Numbered from the stretch's first letter, positions 44,049-53,511 are shown. The stretch is DNA of 64,000 nucleotides from Arcobacter iocasae (GCF_042214795.1 NZ_CP090177.1:2480001-2544000); one strand, 5' to 3'. A program made the numbers and translations. The notes: a model not told the origin generated them from the sequence alone.

Positions 44049-44870
44049 ATGGATTCAAATTTATTAAAAGTATTTATTGCTGTTGCAAATACAAAGAGCA
44101 TATCTTTGGGTGCAAAGGAGTTGAACTTTACTCAATCAAATGTAACATTAAGAATAAAACAGCTTGAAAAAGGTTTGGGTTATGAACTTTTTCATAGGAC
44201 AAATAGGGGAGTTGTTTTAACCCTAGCTGGTGAAAAGCTTTATCCTTATGCTGTTGATATAGTAAAAAAAGTTGAAGAAGCTAGTTTAAAAATGAGAAAT
44301 GTAGATTATCAAAAACTTCTAAAAGTAGGTTCGACTCAATCAAATACAACTATTAGACTTACAAAATTTATAGAAAAGTTAAATAAAGATTTTCCAGATA
44401 TGAAACTGGACTTTGTAGTTGATAGTAGTTTAAACTTAATAGAACAACTGCTTAACTATAAACTTGATATAGCTTTTGTAAATGGAAATCCAAATCATAA
44501 AGATATAGAGGTTTTAAATATATTTAAAGAAGATATTGTATTAGTTGAGCCAAAGGATAAAACAGCAGAAAATACAATATTTGCATATAAAAATGGTTGT
44601 TTAAATCGTATTTTTTTAGAAGAGTATTTAAGTGATGAAAATGAAAATAGATATAAAAAAGTAAATTTAGAAAATTATGAGTTAATACTTGCTTGTGTAA
44701 AATCAGGTTATGGTGTAGCACTTTTTTCAAGGGAAATAATTGAAAAGTTTGGCTACCAAGATAAACTAAAAATCACAAAGATGGATTTTAACTTAGATAC
44801 TTATCTTATTTGTAGAAAGGATTTTATTCCTATGATAGAAAAGTATTTAAGAGATATGAAACTAATCTGA
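44049..44870 (+). CDS. LysR-family transcriptional regulator
   Basis: A 273-residue LysR protein, slightly short for the family (about 300). The N-terminal winged helix-turn-helix (about 1-60) reads FIAVANTKSISLGAKELNFTQSNVTLRIKQLEKGLGYELFHRTNRGVVLT. A linker helix and a periplasmic-binding-protein-like effector domain (about 88-270) follow. The ATG at 44049 is used since MDSNLLKVFIAV is the canonical beginning; the longer frame starts inside the permease gene. It likely controls the adjacent TSUP permease. Confidence 0.9.
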   Translation: MDSNLLKVFIAVANTKSISLGAKELNFTQSNVTLRIKQLEKGLGYELFHRTNRGVVLTLAGEKLYPYAVDIVKKVEEASLKMRNVDYQKLLKVGSTQSNTTIRLTKFIEKLNKDFPDMKLDFVVDSSLNLIEQLLNYKLDIAFVNGNPNHKDIEVLNIFKEDIVLVEPKDKTAENTIFAYKNGCLNRIFLEEYLSDENENRYKKVNLENYELILACVKSGYGVALFSREIIEKFGYQDKLKITKMDFNLDTYLICRKDFIPMIEKYLRDMKLI

Positions 44871-44935
44871 TAGGGCTTTATTTAGATAAGATTAAGTCTA
44901 TCATGTTATATTCTCATTTTTAAAAAAGGATACAA

Positions 44936-45415
44936 ATGTCAATAACTATAAGAGATGCTGTTGCATCTGATGCACAAACTATATTAGATTTTATAATTGA
45001 ACTTGCAGTTTATGAAAAAGCAGAACATGAAGTAAAAACAAATGTTGAGGAGACAAGAGAAGCTATTTTTGGAGAAAACTCTACAGTAAAAGCTTTGATT
45101 TGTGAAGAAAATGGTTTAGCTATTGGTTGTGCTGTTTATTTTTACAATTACTCAACTTGGCTTGGGAAATATGGTATTTATCTTGAAGATTTATATGTAT
45201 CTCAAAGTAAAAGAGGAAATGGGGCTGGAAAATTTATGCTTAAATATCTTGCACAAAAAGCTTTAGGTGAAAACTGCGGACGATTTGAATGGTCTTGTTT
45301 ACATTGGAATACTCCCACAAGAGAGTTTTATGAAAATATTGGTGCCATCGCTCAAACTGAATGGGTAGGGTATAGACTTGAAGGTAATTCTTTAATTAAT
45401 TTTGCCAATAGTTAA
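44936..45415 (+). CDS. GNAT acetyltransferase, diamine/polyamine (SSAT-like)
   Basis: A 159-residue GNAT enzyme. Motif A for acetyl-CoA binding is SQSKRGNGAGKFML (about 92-105). The surrounding segments NYSTWLGKYGIYLEDLYV, GRFEWSCLHWNTPTREFYENIGA and W-V-G-Y-R-L follow the spermidine/spermine N1-acetyltransferase family closely, including the Glu and Tyr used in substrate binding. It probably acetylates diamines, polyamines or thialysine-type amines. It is alone, ended by a hairpin shared with the convergent efflux operon. Confidence 0.88.
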   Translation: MSITIRDAVASDAQTILDFIIELAVYEKAEHEVKTNVEETREAIFGENSTVKALICEENGLAIGCAVYFYNYSTWLGKYGIYLEDLYVSQSKRGNGAGKFMLKYLAQKALGENCGRFEWSCLHWNTPTREFYENIGAIAQTEWVGYRLEGNSLINFANS

Positions 45416-45419
45416 GATT

Positions 45420-45443
45420 TGATGCCATAATTTTATGGCATCA
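45420..45443. terminator. Bidirectional terminator
   Basis: TGATGCCATAA (45420-45430) and TTATGGCATCA (45433-45443) form a perfect 11-bp stem followed by ATTTTATTATTTTTT, between two convergent units. Confidence 0.8.
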
Positions 45444-45449
45444 ATTTTA

Positions 45450-46325
45450 TTATTTTTTACTTTTTAATTCTATAGTAAAAGTCGTACCTGCTCTTAGTGT
45501 ATATTCTTTTGGTACTTCATCAATTGCTATTCTTACAGGTATTCTTTGTGCTAGTCTAACCCAGGTAAATGATGGATTTACATTTGCTAATAATCCTTTT
45601 CCTATGTTATTATCTCTATCTGTGATACCTGTTGCTATACTTTGAACATGTCCTTTTATTGTAAAATCAGTTCCAAGTGGATTCATGATTGCTTCATCAC
45701 CTATATTTATTTTTGTAAGTTTATGCTCTTCAAAATAACCATAAACCCAAAAGCTATTTTCATTTAACATAGAGATATGACTTTCCCCTTGTTTTATAAA
45801 GTCACCTTTTTTTAGAAGTAAGTTATTTATCCAACCACTTGTAGGAGCATAAACTGTAGCTCTTTGTAAATCAAGTTTGATAATTTCTAGTTTTGAAAGT
45901 GCCTCGTTTAATTCCTCTTTTGCCATGAGTAAATTATATTTTGCATCATCTTTTACATCTTTTGGAATAATACTGTCATCACCTTTTATTCTTTTATCAT
46001 ATTCTGCTTTTTTCTTAAGATATTGTGCTTTTTTTATTTGAACAATTGATTGTGCTCTTTGTAAGTTTGCTTCAAATCTTTTTTTATCTATTTCAAATAG
46101 TTTGTCATCTTTTTTTACATATTGATTATCTTTTACATATACTTTTGAAATCATCCCTGATACATCAGGTGCTATTAGTGTAATGTCTGCTCTTACTCTT
46201 CCATCTCTTGTCCATGGAGAATCAACATAGTTCTGCCATAGTTTCATTCCTAAAACAATGGCTATAGTAACTACGCTAAATGTTATAATATATCTTAAAA
46301 GTTGTACGATTTTATTTTTTTGCAT
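45450..46325 (-). CDS. HlyD/EmrA-type periplasmic adaptor (AaeA-like)
   Basis: A 291-residue membrane fusion protein with one N-terminal membrane anchor (about 13-28). The lipoyl halves are VSGMISKVYVKDNQYVKKDDKLFEID and TVYAPTSGWINNLLLKKGDFIKQGE, separated by a short coiled coil (about 85-145). The segment SPWTRDGRVRADI is typical of the AaeA subgroup that pairs with FUSC-type pumps and DUF1656 proteins. It is the last gene of the MarR-controlled efflux operon. Confidence 0.9.
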   Translation of the reverse strand: MQKNKIVQLLRYIITFSVVTIAIVLGMKLWQNYVDSPWTRDGRVRADITLIAPDVSGMISKVYVKDNQYVKKDDKLFEIDKKRFEANLQRAQSIVQIKKAQYLKKKAEYDKRIKGDDSIIPKDVKDDAKYNLLMAKEELNEALSKLEIIKLDLQRATVYAPTSGWINNLLLKKGDFIKQGESHISMLNENSFWVYGYFEEHKLTKINIGDEAIMNPLGTDFTIKGHVQSIATGITDRDNNIGKGLLANVNPSFTWVRLAQRIPVRIAIDEVPKEYTLRAGTTFTIELKSKK

Positions 46326-46333
46326 ATAAATCC

Positions 46334-46534
46334 TTATTTATAAATTAGTAATGAGAAACTTGTGAAAATGCACACGAATAGTGCTGTTCTAAATAATCCT
46401 GGATGCCAGACAAACTCATAAACCCCTAAGTTTGCTAAAACTTTATTTAGTAATACTTGGATTAATCCAGCAAATAAAAATATTACTATTAGTGCTGGAA
46501 TTTGAATACCTAAAAACGATACTATGAGGTTCAT
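46334..46534 (-). CDS. DUF1656 small membrane protein (AaeX-like)
   Basis: A 66-residue protein with two membrane segments (about 9-30 and 48-64), the typical size of DUF1656 proteins encoded between FUSC pumps and their HlyD partners. The start overlaps the FUSC gene stop by 4 bp (ATGA). Conserved features include FLGIQIPALIVIF and the W-H-P-x-L-F-R-x-A-L-F block (WHPGLFRTALFV). Its exact role in such efflux systems is unknown. Confidence 0.88.
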   Translation of the reverse strand: MNLIVSFLGIQIPALIVIFLFAGLIQVLLNKVLANLGVYEFVWHPGLFRTALFVCIFTSFSLLIYK

Positions 46535-48630
46535 AAAGTCTCTCCTTTTATTGGTAAAAACTCTTTATTTTTCATAAGTGAATATATAATTGAAAAGTCC
46601 AAATATATATCTTTTAGAAGTTTTTGATCATTGGCTGATCTTAAGTGAACTTGTTCAAACTTATTTATTAATTCTTTTATTTCTTTCATTTGTTCTTCTT
46701 TGTCATTTTTATCTTTTAAATCAAAAAACTTTCTAATCAAGCTAAGTATTCTACTTATCTCTGATGGTTTTGATTTTGTAAAAAGTGTTGCATTTCTTCT
46801 TATATTAATAATTGCTTTTCCAATTTCAAGTATTGAAAGAACCCATCTTAATATTTTATTATTTGATTTGTTATCAAGTCTTCCTAGTGCTGAGTATCTT
46901 TGTATTAAATCAAAACTTGCACTTTCAAGTCTTACTCTTTGAAGGGCAAGTTTATCTTTAGTTGTTATCTCAATTTGTTTTGATAAGGCCTTTTTTACCC
47001 TTGATTCAATCCAAATATTTGATGTAAAATTAATAAGTATGAAACTAAGCCCTGAAAATAACAGTCCAATAACTGTAGCTATGTTCATATCCATAAATGT
47101 GTCAAAACTTACATTATATTGTGTGTGAATAGAACAAGTTGTAATAAATATAAGTAAAAACCCAAATCCAATCAAGTTTTTTCCTGGCAGTATCATAAAA
47201 AGTGAAATTCCAGCTAAAACAGGAGTTAAAAACAAACATAAAGTAAATAAATCACTTACATACATGGGAATGATATAAAAGTTATATATGGGAGTTATAA
47301 TAAAACCTACAGCTGCACCTTTTAAGAAGTTTTTAGTAGCTCCCACTGGATTTGGAGCAGTACTTAGAAGTAGGGTATTAGCAACTGCTGGCAGTACGGC
47401 TAAAGAACCATATTCCCATCCTGAAATCATCCAAATACACATGACAACTATTAAAGTGATTGATGCTCTTATAATCATCAATGAAATAAGCACATTATCA
47501 CTATAAGTAGAAAATTTCAAATTTTCAGCAAATTTTTCTAGTCTTTTTATTTTGTCGCTGTTTGTTGTAAAATTATAGTAAGTATTACAATAATCATAAA
47601 TCTCACTTTCTAATCTAAGAAAAAGTGAGGTGATACTGTTAAAATCATGTATCAAATCAAAATCATCTAAAGCAAGACTCTTTTTTTCATCTTCAATTCT
47701 TATTTTTGTAATATCTTTTACTATTTTTATTTCATTTATTAAAGCTGATAAATTATTACTATTTGAATAGTTTGATAAACACTTTTCAAAATCAGCATAA
47801 ATTTTCTTAAGTGAGTTAATAAATTCACTATTATCTTTATTATTATTTATTGTATTTCTAAGTGAAAAAAATGTGGTATTTATATGCATAAATTGAGAAT
47901 TTAATCTCTTATAATATAACTTATCAGTTTTTTTCATATTGGTTTCAAAAGAGCTATTTACTCTTAAAGCGTCAGAACCTAAGATATCTCTTGTATAGTT
48001 TATACTTCCTTTTTCAAAGTCAAATAAGTTTTCACTATTGCTAAAGGAACTAATCAAAAGATTAAATTTACTTTTTTCACCTTTTAAAAGTGTATTTGAT
48101 AGTTTTTGAGGGAAAAGTATTTCACTTATAAAACTTGCACATAAAAGACCAATTACCACTTCTGATAATCTATCTATTCCATATGTAAAGACATTTAGAG
48201 GATTTTCAATCGTAGGCATTGCAACTAAAGCAATTGTATATCCTGTTAGTACAAAACCATAAGACATGAAGTTTCTTGACATAAAACTAATTACTGAACA
48301 AAGTCCAACCCATAGGGCAAAAAATAGAGTAAATGATACTCTATCTTGAGCAAAAGCTCCAACTAGAATTATTGCCATTATTGTACCAATTACAGTTCCT
48401 ACAAATCTATAATAACTTTTTGAAAATACAAGTCCACTAAAGGGTTGCATTACAATAAATACAGTAAATACTGAAGTTTGTGGCATAGCCAAATTAAAAT
48501 ACATACAAATACATAAAGCTAGAAGCCCAGCAGTTGTTGATTTTATTATATATTTAAAGATTGGTAAGTCTTTATTTATCCATTCATCTATGGCTAAAGA
48601 TATATTTTGTTTACTCTCTATCAAGTACAT
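46531..48630 (-). CDS. FUSC-family efflux pump subunit (AaeB-like)
   Basis: A 699-residue fusaric acid resistance-type protein with two halves, each with about six membrane segments (about 32-190 and 385-535) and a cytoplasmic domain after each. It has ALCICMYFNLAMPQTSVFTVFIVMQP and RFVGTVIGTIMAIILV, both typical of FUSC proteins. The second half ends with a soluble helical domain with a four-helix appearance. The ATG at 48628-48630, overlapping the outer-membrane channel gene by 20 bp, is used rather than an upstream frame. Aromatic acids are the usual substrates of AaeAB; here the substrate is unknown. Confidence 0.88.
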   Translation of the reverse strand: MYLIESKQNISLAIDEWINKDLPIFKYIIKSTTAGLLALCICMYFNLAMPQTSVFTVFIVMQPFSGLVFSKSYYRFVGTVIGTIMAIILVGAFAQDRVSFTLFFALWVGLCSVISFMSRNFMSYGFVLTGYTIALVAMPTIENPLNVFTYGIDRLSEVVIGLLCASFISEILFPQKLSNTLLKGEKSKFNLLISSFSNSENLFDFEKGSINYTRDILGSDALRVNSSFETNMKKTDKLYYKRLNSQFMHINTTFFSLRNTINNNKDNSEFINSLKKIYADFEKCLSNYSNSNNLSALINEIKIVKDITKIRIEDEKKSLALDDFDLIHDFNSITSLFLRLESEIYDYCNTYYNFTTNSDKIKRLEKFAENLKFSTYSDNVLISLMIIRASITLIVVMCIWMISGWEYGSLAVLPAVANTLLLSTAPNPVGATKNFLKGAAVGFIITPIYNFYIIPMYVSDLFTLCLFLTPVLAGISLFMILPGKNLIGFGFLLIFITTCSIHTQYNVSFDTFMDMNIATVIGLLFSGLSFILINFTSNIWIESRVKKALSKQIEITTKDKLALQRVRLESASFDLIQRYSALGRLDNKSNNKILRWVLSILEIGKAIINIRRNATLFTKSKPSEISRILSLIRKFFDLKDKNDKEEQMKEIKELINKFEQVHLRSANDQKLLKDIYLDFSIIYSLMKNKEFLPIKGETL

Positions 48631-50044
48631 CTTTTGCCTTGTTTTTATAACCACCACCTAAAGCTTCAATCAAATCAATATGAAGTTGAAACTTCTTATC
48701 TTGTAGCGCAATATCTCTTATTTTTTCTTCTTCTACATCTATGTTTTTATTTATATAATCAATTTTATTTTTTATACCTAATTCATAAACTCTTTTTTCA
48801 ATATTTTTATTTTTATTTTTACTTGAAATAACTATTTTCTCTGATTTTTGTTGAGAGTTATTTAGTTCTATTTTTTTTAGTGTTGTAACTATATTATTTA
48901 CAGCTTTTATTATTGTTTCATTGTATGCGTAAACTTGAGCATTGTAATCATTTACTTTTGTATTTAGATTTGATTCTCTTTTTTTTGCATCAAATATTGG
49001 TAAGGAAAAGGCAAGACCAGCTTCTGGGTCAAAGGAAGATTTTGTAAGTAGTTGGGAAAATGGAAATGATGTAAAATGCATCAAACCATTTAAACTAATA
49101 TTTGGATAAAACTGTGACTTTGCATTTTCTATATACTGTTCTTTACTTGCTAAAAGATATTTTTGAACAGCTACTTGTGGTAAATGAGAAACTACATTTA
49201 AATGGATGTCTAGAGGTATAGTTATTTTATATTTGTTTGAAATAGAAGGATTTTTTAACTCACTTATTTGTGAGGGTAAAAGTCCTGCAATAATTGCAAT
49301 AGAGTTTTTTATATTTTCGATTTCTTCGTTTACATTTAAAATATCTTGGTTGATTTTTTCGATTAAGTAGTTGCTCTCATTTACTTTTTCTTTATTTGAT
49401 AATCCCATATTATACAAATCATTTAAAATATGATGTTTTTCATAAACCAATTTTTTTAAAGTCGAAAGTCTTTTTATTTTTTCAATTTTAAAATTCCAAG
49501 AGATATAAAGTTTACTAATAGAAGTAGAGATTGTCAATTGTTTTACTTTTATCAAAGCATCTTGTGCCAAGGCTTCATTTCTTGAAGCTTTGATTAATGA
49601 AGCTCTTTTATTCCAAAAGTCAAAATCATATTGTAAATTTAGCCCTGTTTGATAAAGGTTATAATAGTTTCCACCTAATGGTTCTGGAAAAATATAATTT
49701 TCACTAAATCTTTGTCTAGTAGCTTGTGATTCAAAGTTTACATTTGGTAAATTTGAAGATTTTTTTGCTTTGATTATATTGTTTGCTTTTTGGTATTTTG
49801 CTTCTAATTGTTTTAAACTAGGAGCATCTTTTATTGCATTTTCTATTAAGATATTTAGTTGTTTATCATTAAAATCTTTCCACCAAGAATTTTTTAGTTC
49901 TATATCATTACTTGAAAATTCATTTAAATCTTTAATTAACTCATCATCTATTTTTGTATCTTTTATTGTATTTGATGTTGTTACTTTAGGAACACATCCT
50001 GAAAATAGAATAGTTAATGAAATTACACATAGTATTATTTTCAT
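48611..50044 (-). CDS. Outer-membrane efflux lipoprotein (NodT/OprM family)
   Basis: A 477-residue TolC-fold channel. The signal ends in lipobox LFSGC (Cys17), so the N-terminus is lipidated. Two OEP repeats form the body; segments such as WWKDFNDKQLNILIENAIKDAPSL and LQYDFDFWNKR are typical of the NodT group. It completes the tripartite pump with the FUSC, DUF1656 and HlyD proteins. The start is 4 bp after the marR stop, so all five genes are probably on one transcript. Confidence 0.9.
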   Translation of the reverse strand: MKIILCVISLTILFSGCVPKVTTSNTIKDTKIDDELIKDLNEFSSNDIELKNSWWKDFNDKQLNILIENAIKDAPSLKQLEAKYQKANNIIKAKKSSNLPNVNFESQATRQRFSENYIFPEPLGGNYYNLYQTGLNLQYDFDFWNKRASLIKASRNEALAQDALIKVKQLTISTSISKLYISWNFKIEKIKRLSTLKKLVYEKHHILNDLYNMGLSNKEKVNESNYLIEKINQDILNVNEEIENIKNSIAIIAGLLPSQISELKNPSISNKYKITIPLDIHLNVVSHLPQVAVQKYLLASKEQYIENAKSQFYPNISLNGLMHFTSFPFSQLLTKSSFDPEAGLAFSLPIFDAKKRESNLNTKVNDYNAQVYAYNETIIKAVNNIVTTLKKIELNNSQQKSEKIVISSKNKNKNIEKRVYELGIKNKIDYINKNIDVEEEKIRDIALQDKKFQLHIDLIEALGGGYKNKAKDVLDRE

Positions 50045-50048
50045 ATTT

Positions 50049-50477
50049 TTATGACTTCAAATTTGAGTGTATGGTTTTTAATGTTTCAATTAATAGCTCT
50101 TTTGTTTGAGTATCTATATTAATCAAAGCTTCTTCTTCAACTTTTTTACTTGCATCTTTTAAAATTTGTTCTAGTTTTTTACCCTCTTTAGTTATACAAA
50201 CTAAATATGCTCTTCTATCATTTTTTTTGGCTTTTCTTTCTACCATTCCTTTTTTTTCAAGTTTATCTATTAGAAGAGTTAAGCTTGATTGTTTAAAGTA
50301 AGTATCTTTTGCTAACTCCCTTTGAGTTAAATTGTCTTTTTCACAAAGTCTTCTTATAATAATACTCTCAGATGGGGAAATACCATATTCCTGCAAGTCT
50401 TTTTCTAAACGATTTTTTAGTAAATTTCGTATATTGGCTACTAATACACCAAATGCATTATCTATTTCAAACGACAT
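50049..50477 (-). CDS. MarR-family repressor of the efflux operon
   Basis: A 142-residue winged-helix regulator. The DNA-binding part has LTQRELAKDTYFKQSSLTLLIDKLEKKGMVERKAKKNDRRAYLV (about 53-97), with the wing in D-R-R-A-Y. N- and C-terminal helices form the dimer interface. It is the first gene of the efflux operon and lies next to a 28-bp perfect palindrome (50518-50545) that is probably its operator, so it likely represses its own operon until a phenolic or other ligand binds. Confidence 0.92.
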   Translation of the reverse strand: MSFEIDNAFGVLVANIRNLLKNRLEKDLQEYGISPSESIIIRRLCEKDNLTQRELAKDTYFKQSSLTLLIDKLEKKGMVERKAKKNDRRAYLVCITKEGKKLEQILKDASKKVEEEALINIDTQTKELLIETLKTIHSNLKS

Positions 50478-50517
50478 ATTTATTCCTTAAAATTAGTGGG
50501 GATTTAAATGTTATTGT

Positions 50518-50545
50518 ATTAATAGTTAATATGTTAACTATTAAT
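50518..50545. promoter_or_regulatory. Palindromic operator, probable MarR site
   Basis: ATTAATAGTTAA (50518-50529) and TTAACTATTAAT (50534-50545) are perfect inverted repeats with spacer TATG. A second, weaker pair TTAATTAG/CTAATTAA follows at about 50541-50573. The site lies 41 bp upstream of the marR start and 137 bp upstream of the divergent TAXI gene. Confidence 0.6.
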
Positions 50546-50648
50546 TAGTTAATGGAATAATATTCTAATTAACTTAAAAGGGTATAAAATTTTTTACCTA
50601 GTTTAATCAAATTCCCAATCTATAGGGCTAAATTTAATTTTAAATTGT

Positions 50649-50654
50649 TATAAT
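50649..50654 (+). promoter_or_regulatory. -10 element of the TAXI transporter operon
   Basis: TGTTATAAT with TATAAT at 50649-50654, 27 bp before the ATG. Confidence 0.5.
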
Positions 50655-50681
50655 TTTTGAATTTTAATATTTGGAGTAAAC

Positions 50682-51632
50682 ATGAAATTATCAAAAATCT
50701 TATCAATAGCTACAATATGTGCTATTGCGCTAAGTGCAAATGCATCTGAGCGAATAACTTTAAAAGCTGCAAAATCTACATCATCTTATTATCAAATGGC
50801 AGTACAAATTGGTGAAGATGTTAGTAAATCTTCAAATAAAGATTTGAGTGTAACAATTGAAGAGAGTCAAGGTTCTGTTCAAAATGTAAAAGAAGTAAAA
50901 AAAAGAAAAGGGAACTATGTTTTTACAACACCTCCTGCTTTAATCGGATTAGCAAAAAACAAAAAAGCGATGTTTAAAAATGATAATCCAGAAGATTATG
51001 CAAAAATAAGATCACTTTTTCCTATTCCTTATTTAACTATGCACATGGTTGTAAGAGCTGATTCTGGCATTAAAACCTATGCGGATTTAAAAGGAAAATC
51101 TTTACTTATTGGTAAAGGAAGTTTTGGAGCTAAAGAGGCTAAAAAATATATTGAACTTTTTGGTTTGAAAGATGATGTTAAACTAATTGGTGCTGAATTA
51201 TCAGGTGCAGTAACTGCGCTTAAAAATGGGCAAATTGATGGTTTCGCAACTTCAGGTTCTTATCCTGCACCAAATGTAATAGAAGCAAGTGCTAGTGATA
51301 AAATAAGACTTTTAAGTATGAGTGATGAACAAATCGCAAAAACTAAAAGAGATAAAATCATAATCCCTGCTGGAACATATACAGGAGTTGATGAAGATGT
51401 TGCAACTACTACTCTTCCTGTTGGAGTTTATACAACTACAAATATGAGTGAAGAGACTGCTTATAAACTTACAAAAGCATTTTGGGAATCAAAACCACAG
51501 TTAGAAAAACAAAATATTTGGTGGAAAGCAATTACTTTTAAAAACCTGAATATGTTTAAAACAAAACTACATAAAGGTGCATTAAAATATTATATGGAAG
51601 TTAATGCCACTATTCCTCAAAGCCTAAAATAA
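50682..51632 (+). CDS. TAXI-family TRAP transporter substrate-binding protein
   Basis: A 316-residue periplasmic binding protein with a signal peptide (1-22, cleaved near SANAS). The TAXI subgroup is shown by TLKAAKSTSSYYQMAVQIGEDVSK, the TTPPALIGLAKN block and GKSLLIGKGSFGAKE plus LIGAELSGAVTALKNGQIDGFATSG. TAXI proteins are associated with fused DctQM permeases, and such a gene follows with a one-base overlap. Reported TAXI ligands include glutamate and related acids, but the ligand here is unknown. Confidence 0.9.
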   Translation: MKLSKILSIATICAIALSANASERITLKAAKSTSSYYQMAVQIGEDVSKSSNKDLSVTIEESQGSVQNVKEVKKRKGNYVFTTPPALIGLAKNKKAMFKNDNPEDYAKIRSLFPIPYLTMHMVVRADSGIKTYADLKGKSLLIGKGSFGAKEAKKYIELFGLKDDVKLIGAELSGAVTALKNGQIDGFATSGSYPAPNVIEASASDKIRLLSMSDEQIAKTKRDKIIIPAGTYTGVDEDVATTTLPVGVYTTTNMSEETAYKLTKAFWESKPQLEKQNIWWKAITFKNLNMFKTKLHKGALKYYMEVNATIPQSLK

Positions 51633-53431
51633 TGGTTCAAAAGAAGAGTCGGTCACTGTCAATAAAATTTTTGGCAGTGACTTTTTTAGCTTTTATTACG
51701 GTTGGATTTCATATTTACTTAATCTTTACTGGACTTATGCCAAATTTAGTTAGTCGTCCTTTACACTTAGCTTTAGTTTTACCTTGGATTTTTCTTTTAT
51801 CACAAGATGAAGATAGTTCAAAACTGATTAAATATGGTGGATATATATTATTAGTATGTGGTCTGTTTTCTTCTTTATATATAGTTTTTAACTATAGTAA
51901 TTTAGAAGACCAATATGGCTCACTAGAAGGTTCTTTACAATACTTTGTTGCTTTATCTTTACTTTTAAGTGTTTTGGAAATGGCAAGACGAGCTATAAAA
52001 CTAGCACTTCCCTTGACTGCAACTATTGCCTTAGCTTATGGACTTTGGGGTCATTATATTCCTGGAAACTTTGGACACCAAGAGATACCAATGGATAGCT
52101 TCTTTGGTACATTAGTTATAGCAGAAGGTGGTATTTTTGGAGGATTGACAGGTGTTTCTGTAAATGTCGTAGCAGTATTTGTAATACTAGGAGCATTTGT
52201 AGGAATAGGTGAGGGTGGTAATGCCTTTATGTCTTTATCTACAAAAATTGCAGGAAGATTAAGAGGTGGGGCTGCAAAAGTATCTGTTTTGGCTTCTGCT
52301 TTTTTTGGCTCAATTTCTGGTTCTGCTTCTGCAAATGTTGCATCAACTGGAGCTTTTACAATTCCTACAATGAAGAAGTTAAAGTACCCTGCAAGTTTAG
52401 CAGGTGCTACTGAAGCAGTTGCTAGTACTGGTGGACAAATTATGCCACCACTTATGGGAGCAGGAGCTTTTATAATGGCAGAACTTTTAGGAGTGCCATA
52501 TGCTAAAATTATGGCAACTGCTATTTTCCCTGCTATTTTATTTTTTGTAACAGTTTGGATAGGTATTGATGTCTTTGCCAAAAAATATAATCTTCTTGCT
52601 ATGGATAAGGAAGATATTCCTAAATTAAACTTGGTTTTAAAACTGGCACCATTTTTTCTTATACCTTTTGGAATTTTACTTTATGCTTTGATAATAGTAG
52701 GAAAAACACCACAGTATTCAGCAGCCCTTGCAATATTTGCTTCTATTTTACTTTTACTTGTAAATAGGGATTGGAAAATATCATTTAAAGAGTTTATAGA
52801 AAAATTTGTAGATGGTTGTATTACTGCTTCTAGACAAATAGCTTCTATTGCTTCTGTTATCATTTGTGCAGGTATTGTAATTGGAGTTTTAAATATCACA
52901 GGTATTGGGGTTAAAATAACTTCTGCTATTTTATATTTGTCAAATGGACAACTTTTTGTAGCCTTACTTTTAACAGCTGTTGCTTGTTTGATTTTAGGTA
53001 TGGAAGTTCCAACAACTGCTGCATATATTATTTGTGTATCAATTGCAGGTCCTACTTTACAAGAATATGGACTATCAGCTATTCAAGCACATCTATTTGT
53101 ATTTTGGTTTGCTTTACTTTCAACTATTACTCCACCTGTTTGTGGTACCGTTTTTATAGCCTCTGGAATTGCCCAAGCAAATTGGGTAGAAGTAGCTGGT
53201 AAATCTATGAAGTTAGGTATTGGATTATATATTGTACCTTTGGCTTTTGTTGTAAATCCATTTTTGATAGAACCAGATACTAACTTTTTATATGCATTTT
53301 TATCTTTTATAAAAATTGCAGTTGGATTAGGACTTTTATCAAATGCTTTAGTTAATGATAAACAAAAAACAGTTTTAAGAGTAGGTCTTGTACTTTTAGG
53401 ATTAATAATTATCTTTTATCCCTTTCAATAA
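51632..53431 (+). CDS. TRAP transporter fused permease (DctQM)
   Basis: A 599-residue protein with about 16 to 18 membrane segments. The N-terminal ~125 residues are a DctQ-like part with four segments, and the remainder is a DctM-like part with FFGSISGSASANVASTGAFTIPTMKK, EAVASTGGQIMPPLMGAGAFIMAE and, near the C-terminus, STITPPVCGTVFIASGIAQAN. This is the standard fused permease of TAXI systems. Its start shares one base with the binding-protein stop. Confidence 0.92.
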   Translation: MVQKKSRSLSIKFLAVTFLAFITVGFHIYLIFTGLMPNLVSRPLHLALVLPWIFLLSQDEDSSKLIKYGGYILLVCGLFSSLYIVFNYSNLEDQYGSLEGSLQYFVALSLLLSVLEMARRAIKLALPLTATIALAYGLWGHYIPGNFGHQEIPMDSFFGTLVIAEGGIFGGLTGVSVNVVAVFVILGAFVGIGEGGNAFMSLSTKIAGRLRGGAAKVSVLASAFFGSISGSASANVASTGAFTIPTMKKLKYPASLAGATEAVASTGGQIMPPLMGAGAFIMAELLGVPYAKIMATAIFPAILFFVTVWIGIDVFAKKYNLLAMDKEDIPKLNLVLKLAPFFLIPFGILLYALIIVGKTPQYSAALAIFASILLLLVNRDWKISFKEFIEKFVDGCITASRQIASIASVIICAGIVIGVLNITGIGVKITSAILYLSNGQLFVALLLTAVACLILGMEVPTTAAYIICVSIAGPTLQEYGLSAIQAHLFVFWFALLSTITPPVCGTVFIASGIAQANWVEVAGKSMKLGIGLYIVPLAFVVNPFLIEPDTNFLYAFLSFIKIAVGLGLLSNALVNDKQKTVLRVGLVLLGLIIIFYPFQ

Positions 53432-53453
53432 GCTATAATACTGTAGCTTATTG
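53426..53453 (+). terminator. Hairpin after the fused TRAP permease
   Basis: CAATAAGCTA (53426-53435) pairs with TAGCTTATTG (53444-53453) around an 8-base loop; the gene's stop codon is within the stem. The T-run is lacking, so termination strength is uncertain. A direct repeat AAAGTACTT follows at about 53466-53484. Confidence 0.5.
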
Positions 53454-53482
53454 GAAAACTTCAATAAAGTACTTCAAAGTAC

Positions 53483-53511
53483 TTGCATAAAATAAGTTTT
53501 TTTCTTATAAT
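53483..53511 (+). promoter_or_regulatory. Promoter of the first CxWNG protein gene
   Basis: TTGCAT (53483-53488) and TATAAT (53506-53511) with a 17-base spacer, 27 bp before the ATG. Confidence 0.6.

Noticed and set aside
52054..52581. 175-codon open frame antisense to the fused TRAP permease
   Set aside because: Low-complexity composition rich in Pro, Ala and Thr that mirrors the hydrophobic codons of the real gene; no ribosome site and full overlap with a well-supported gene.
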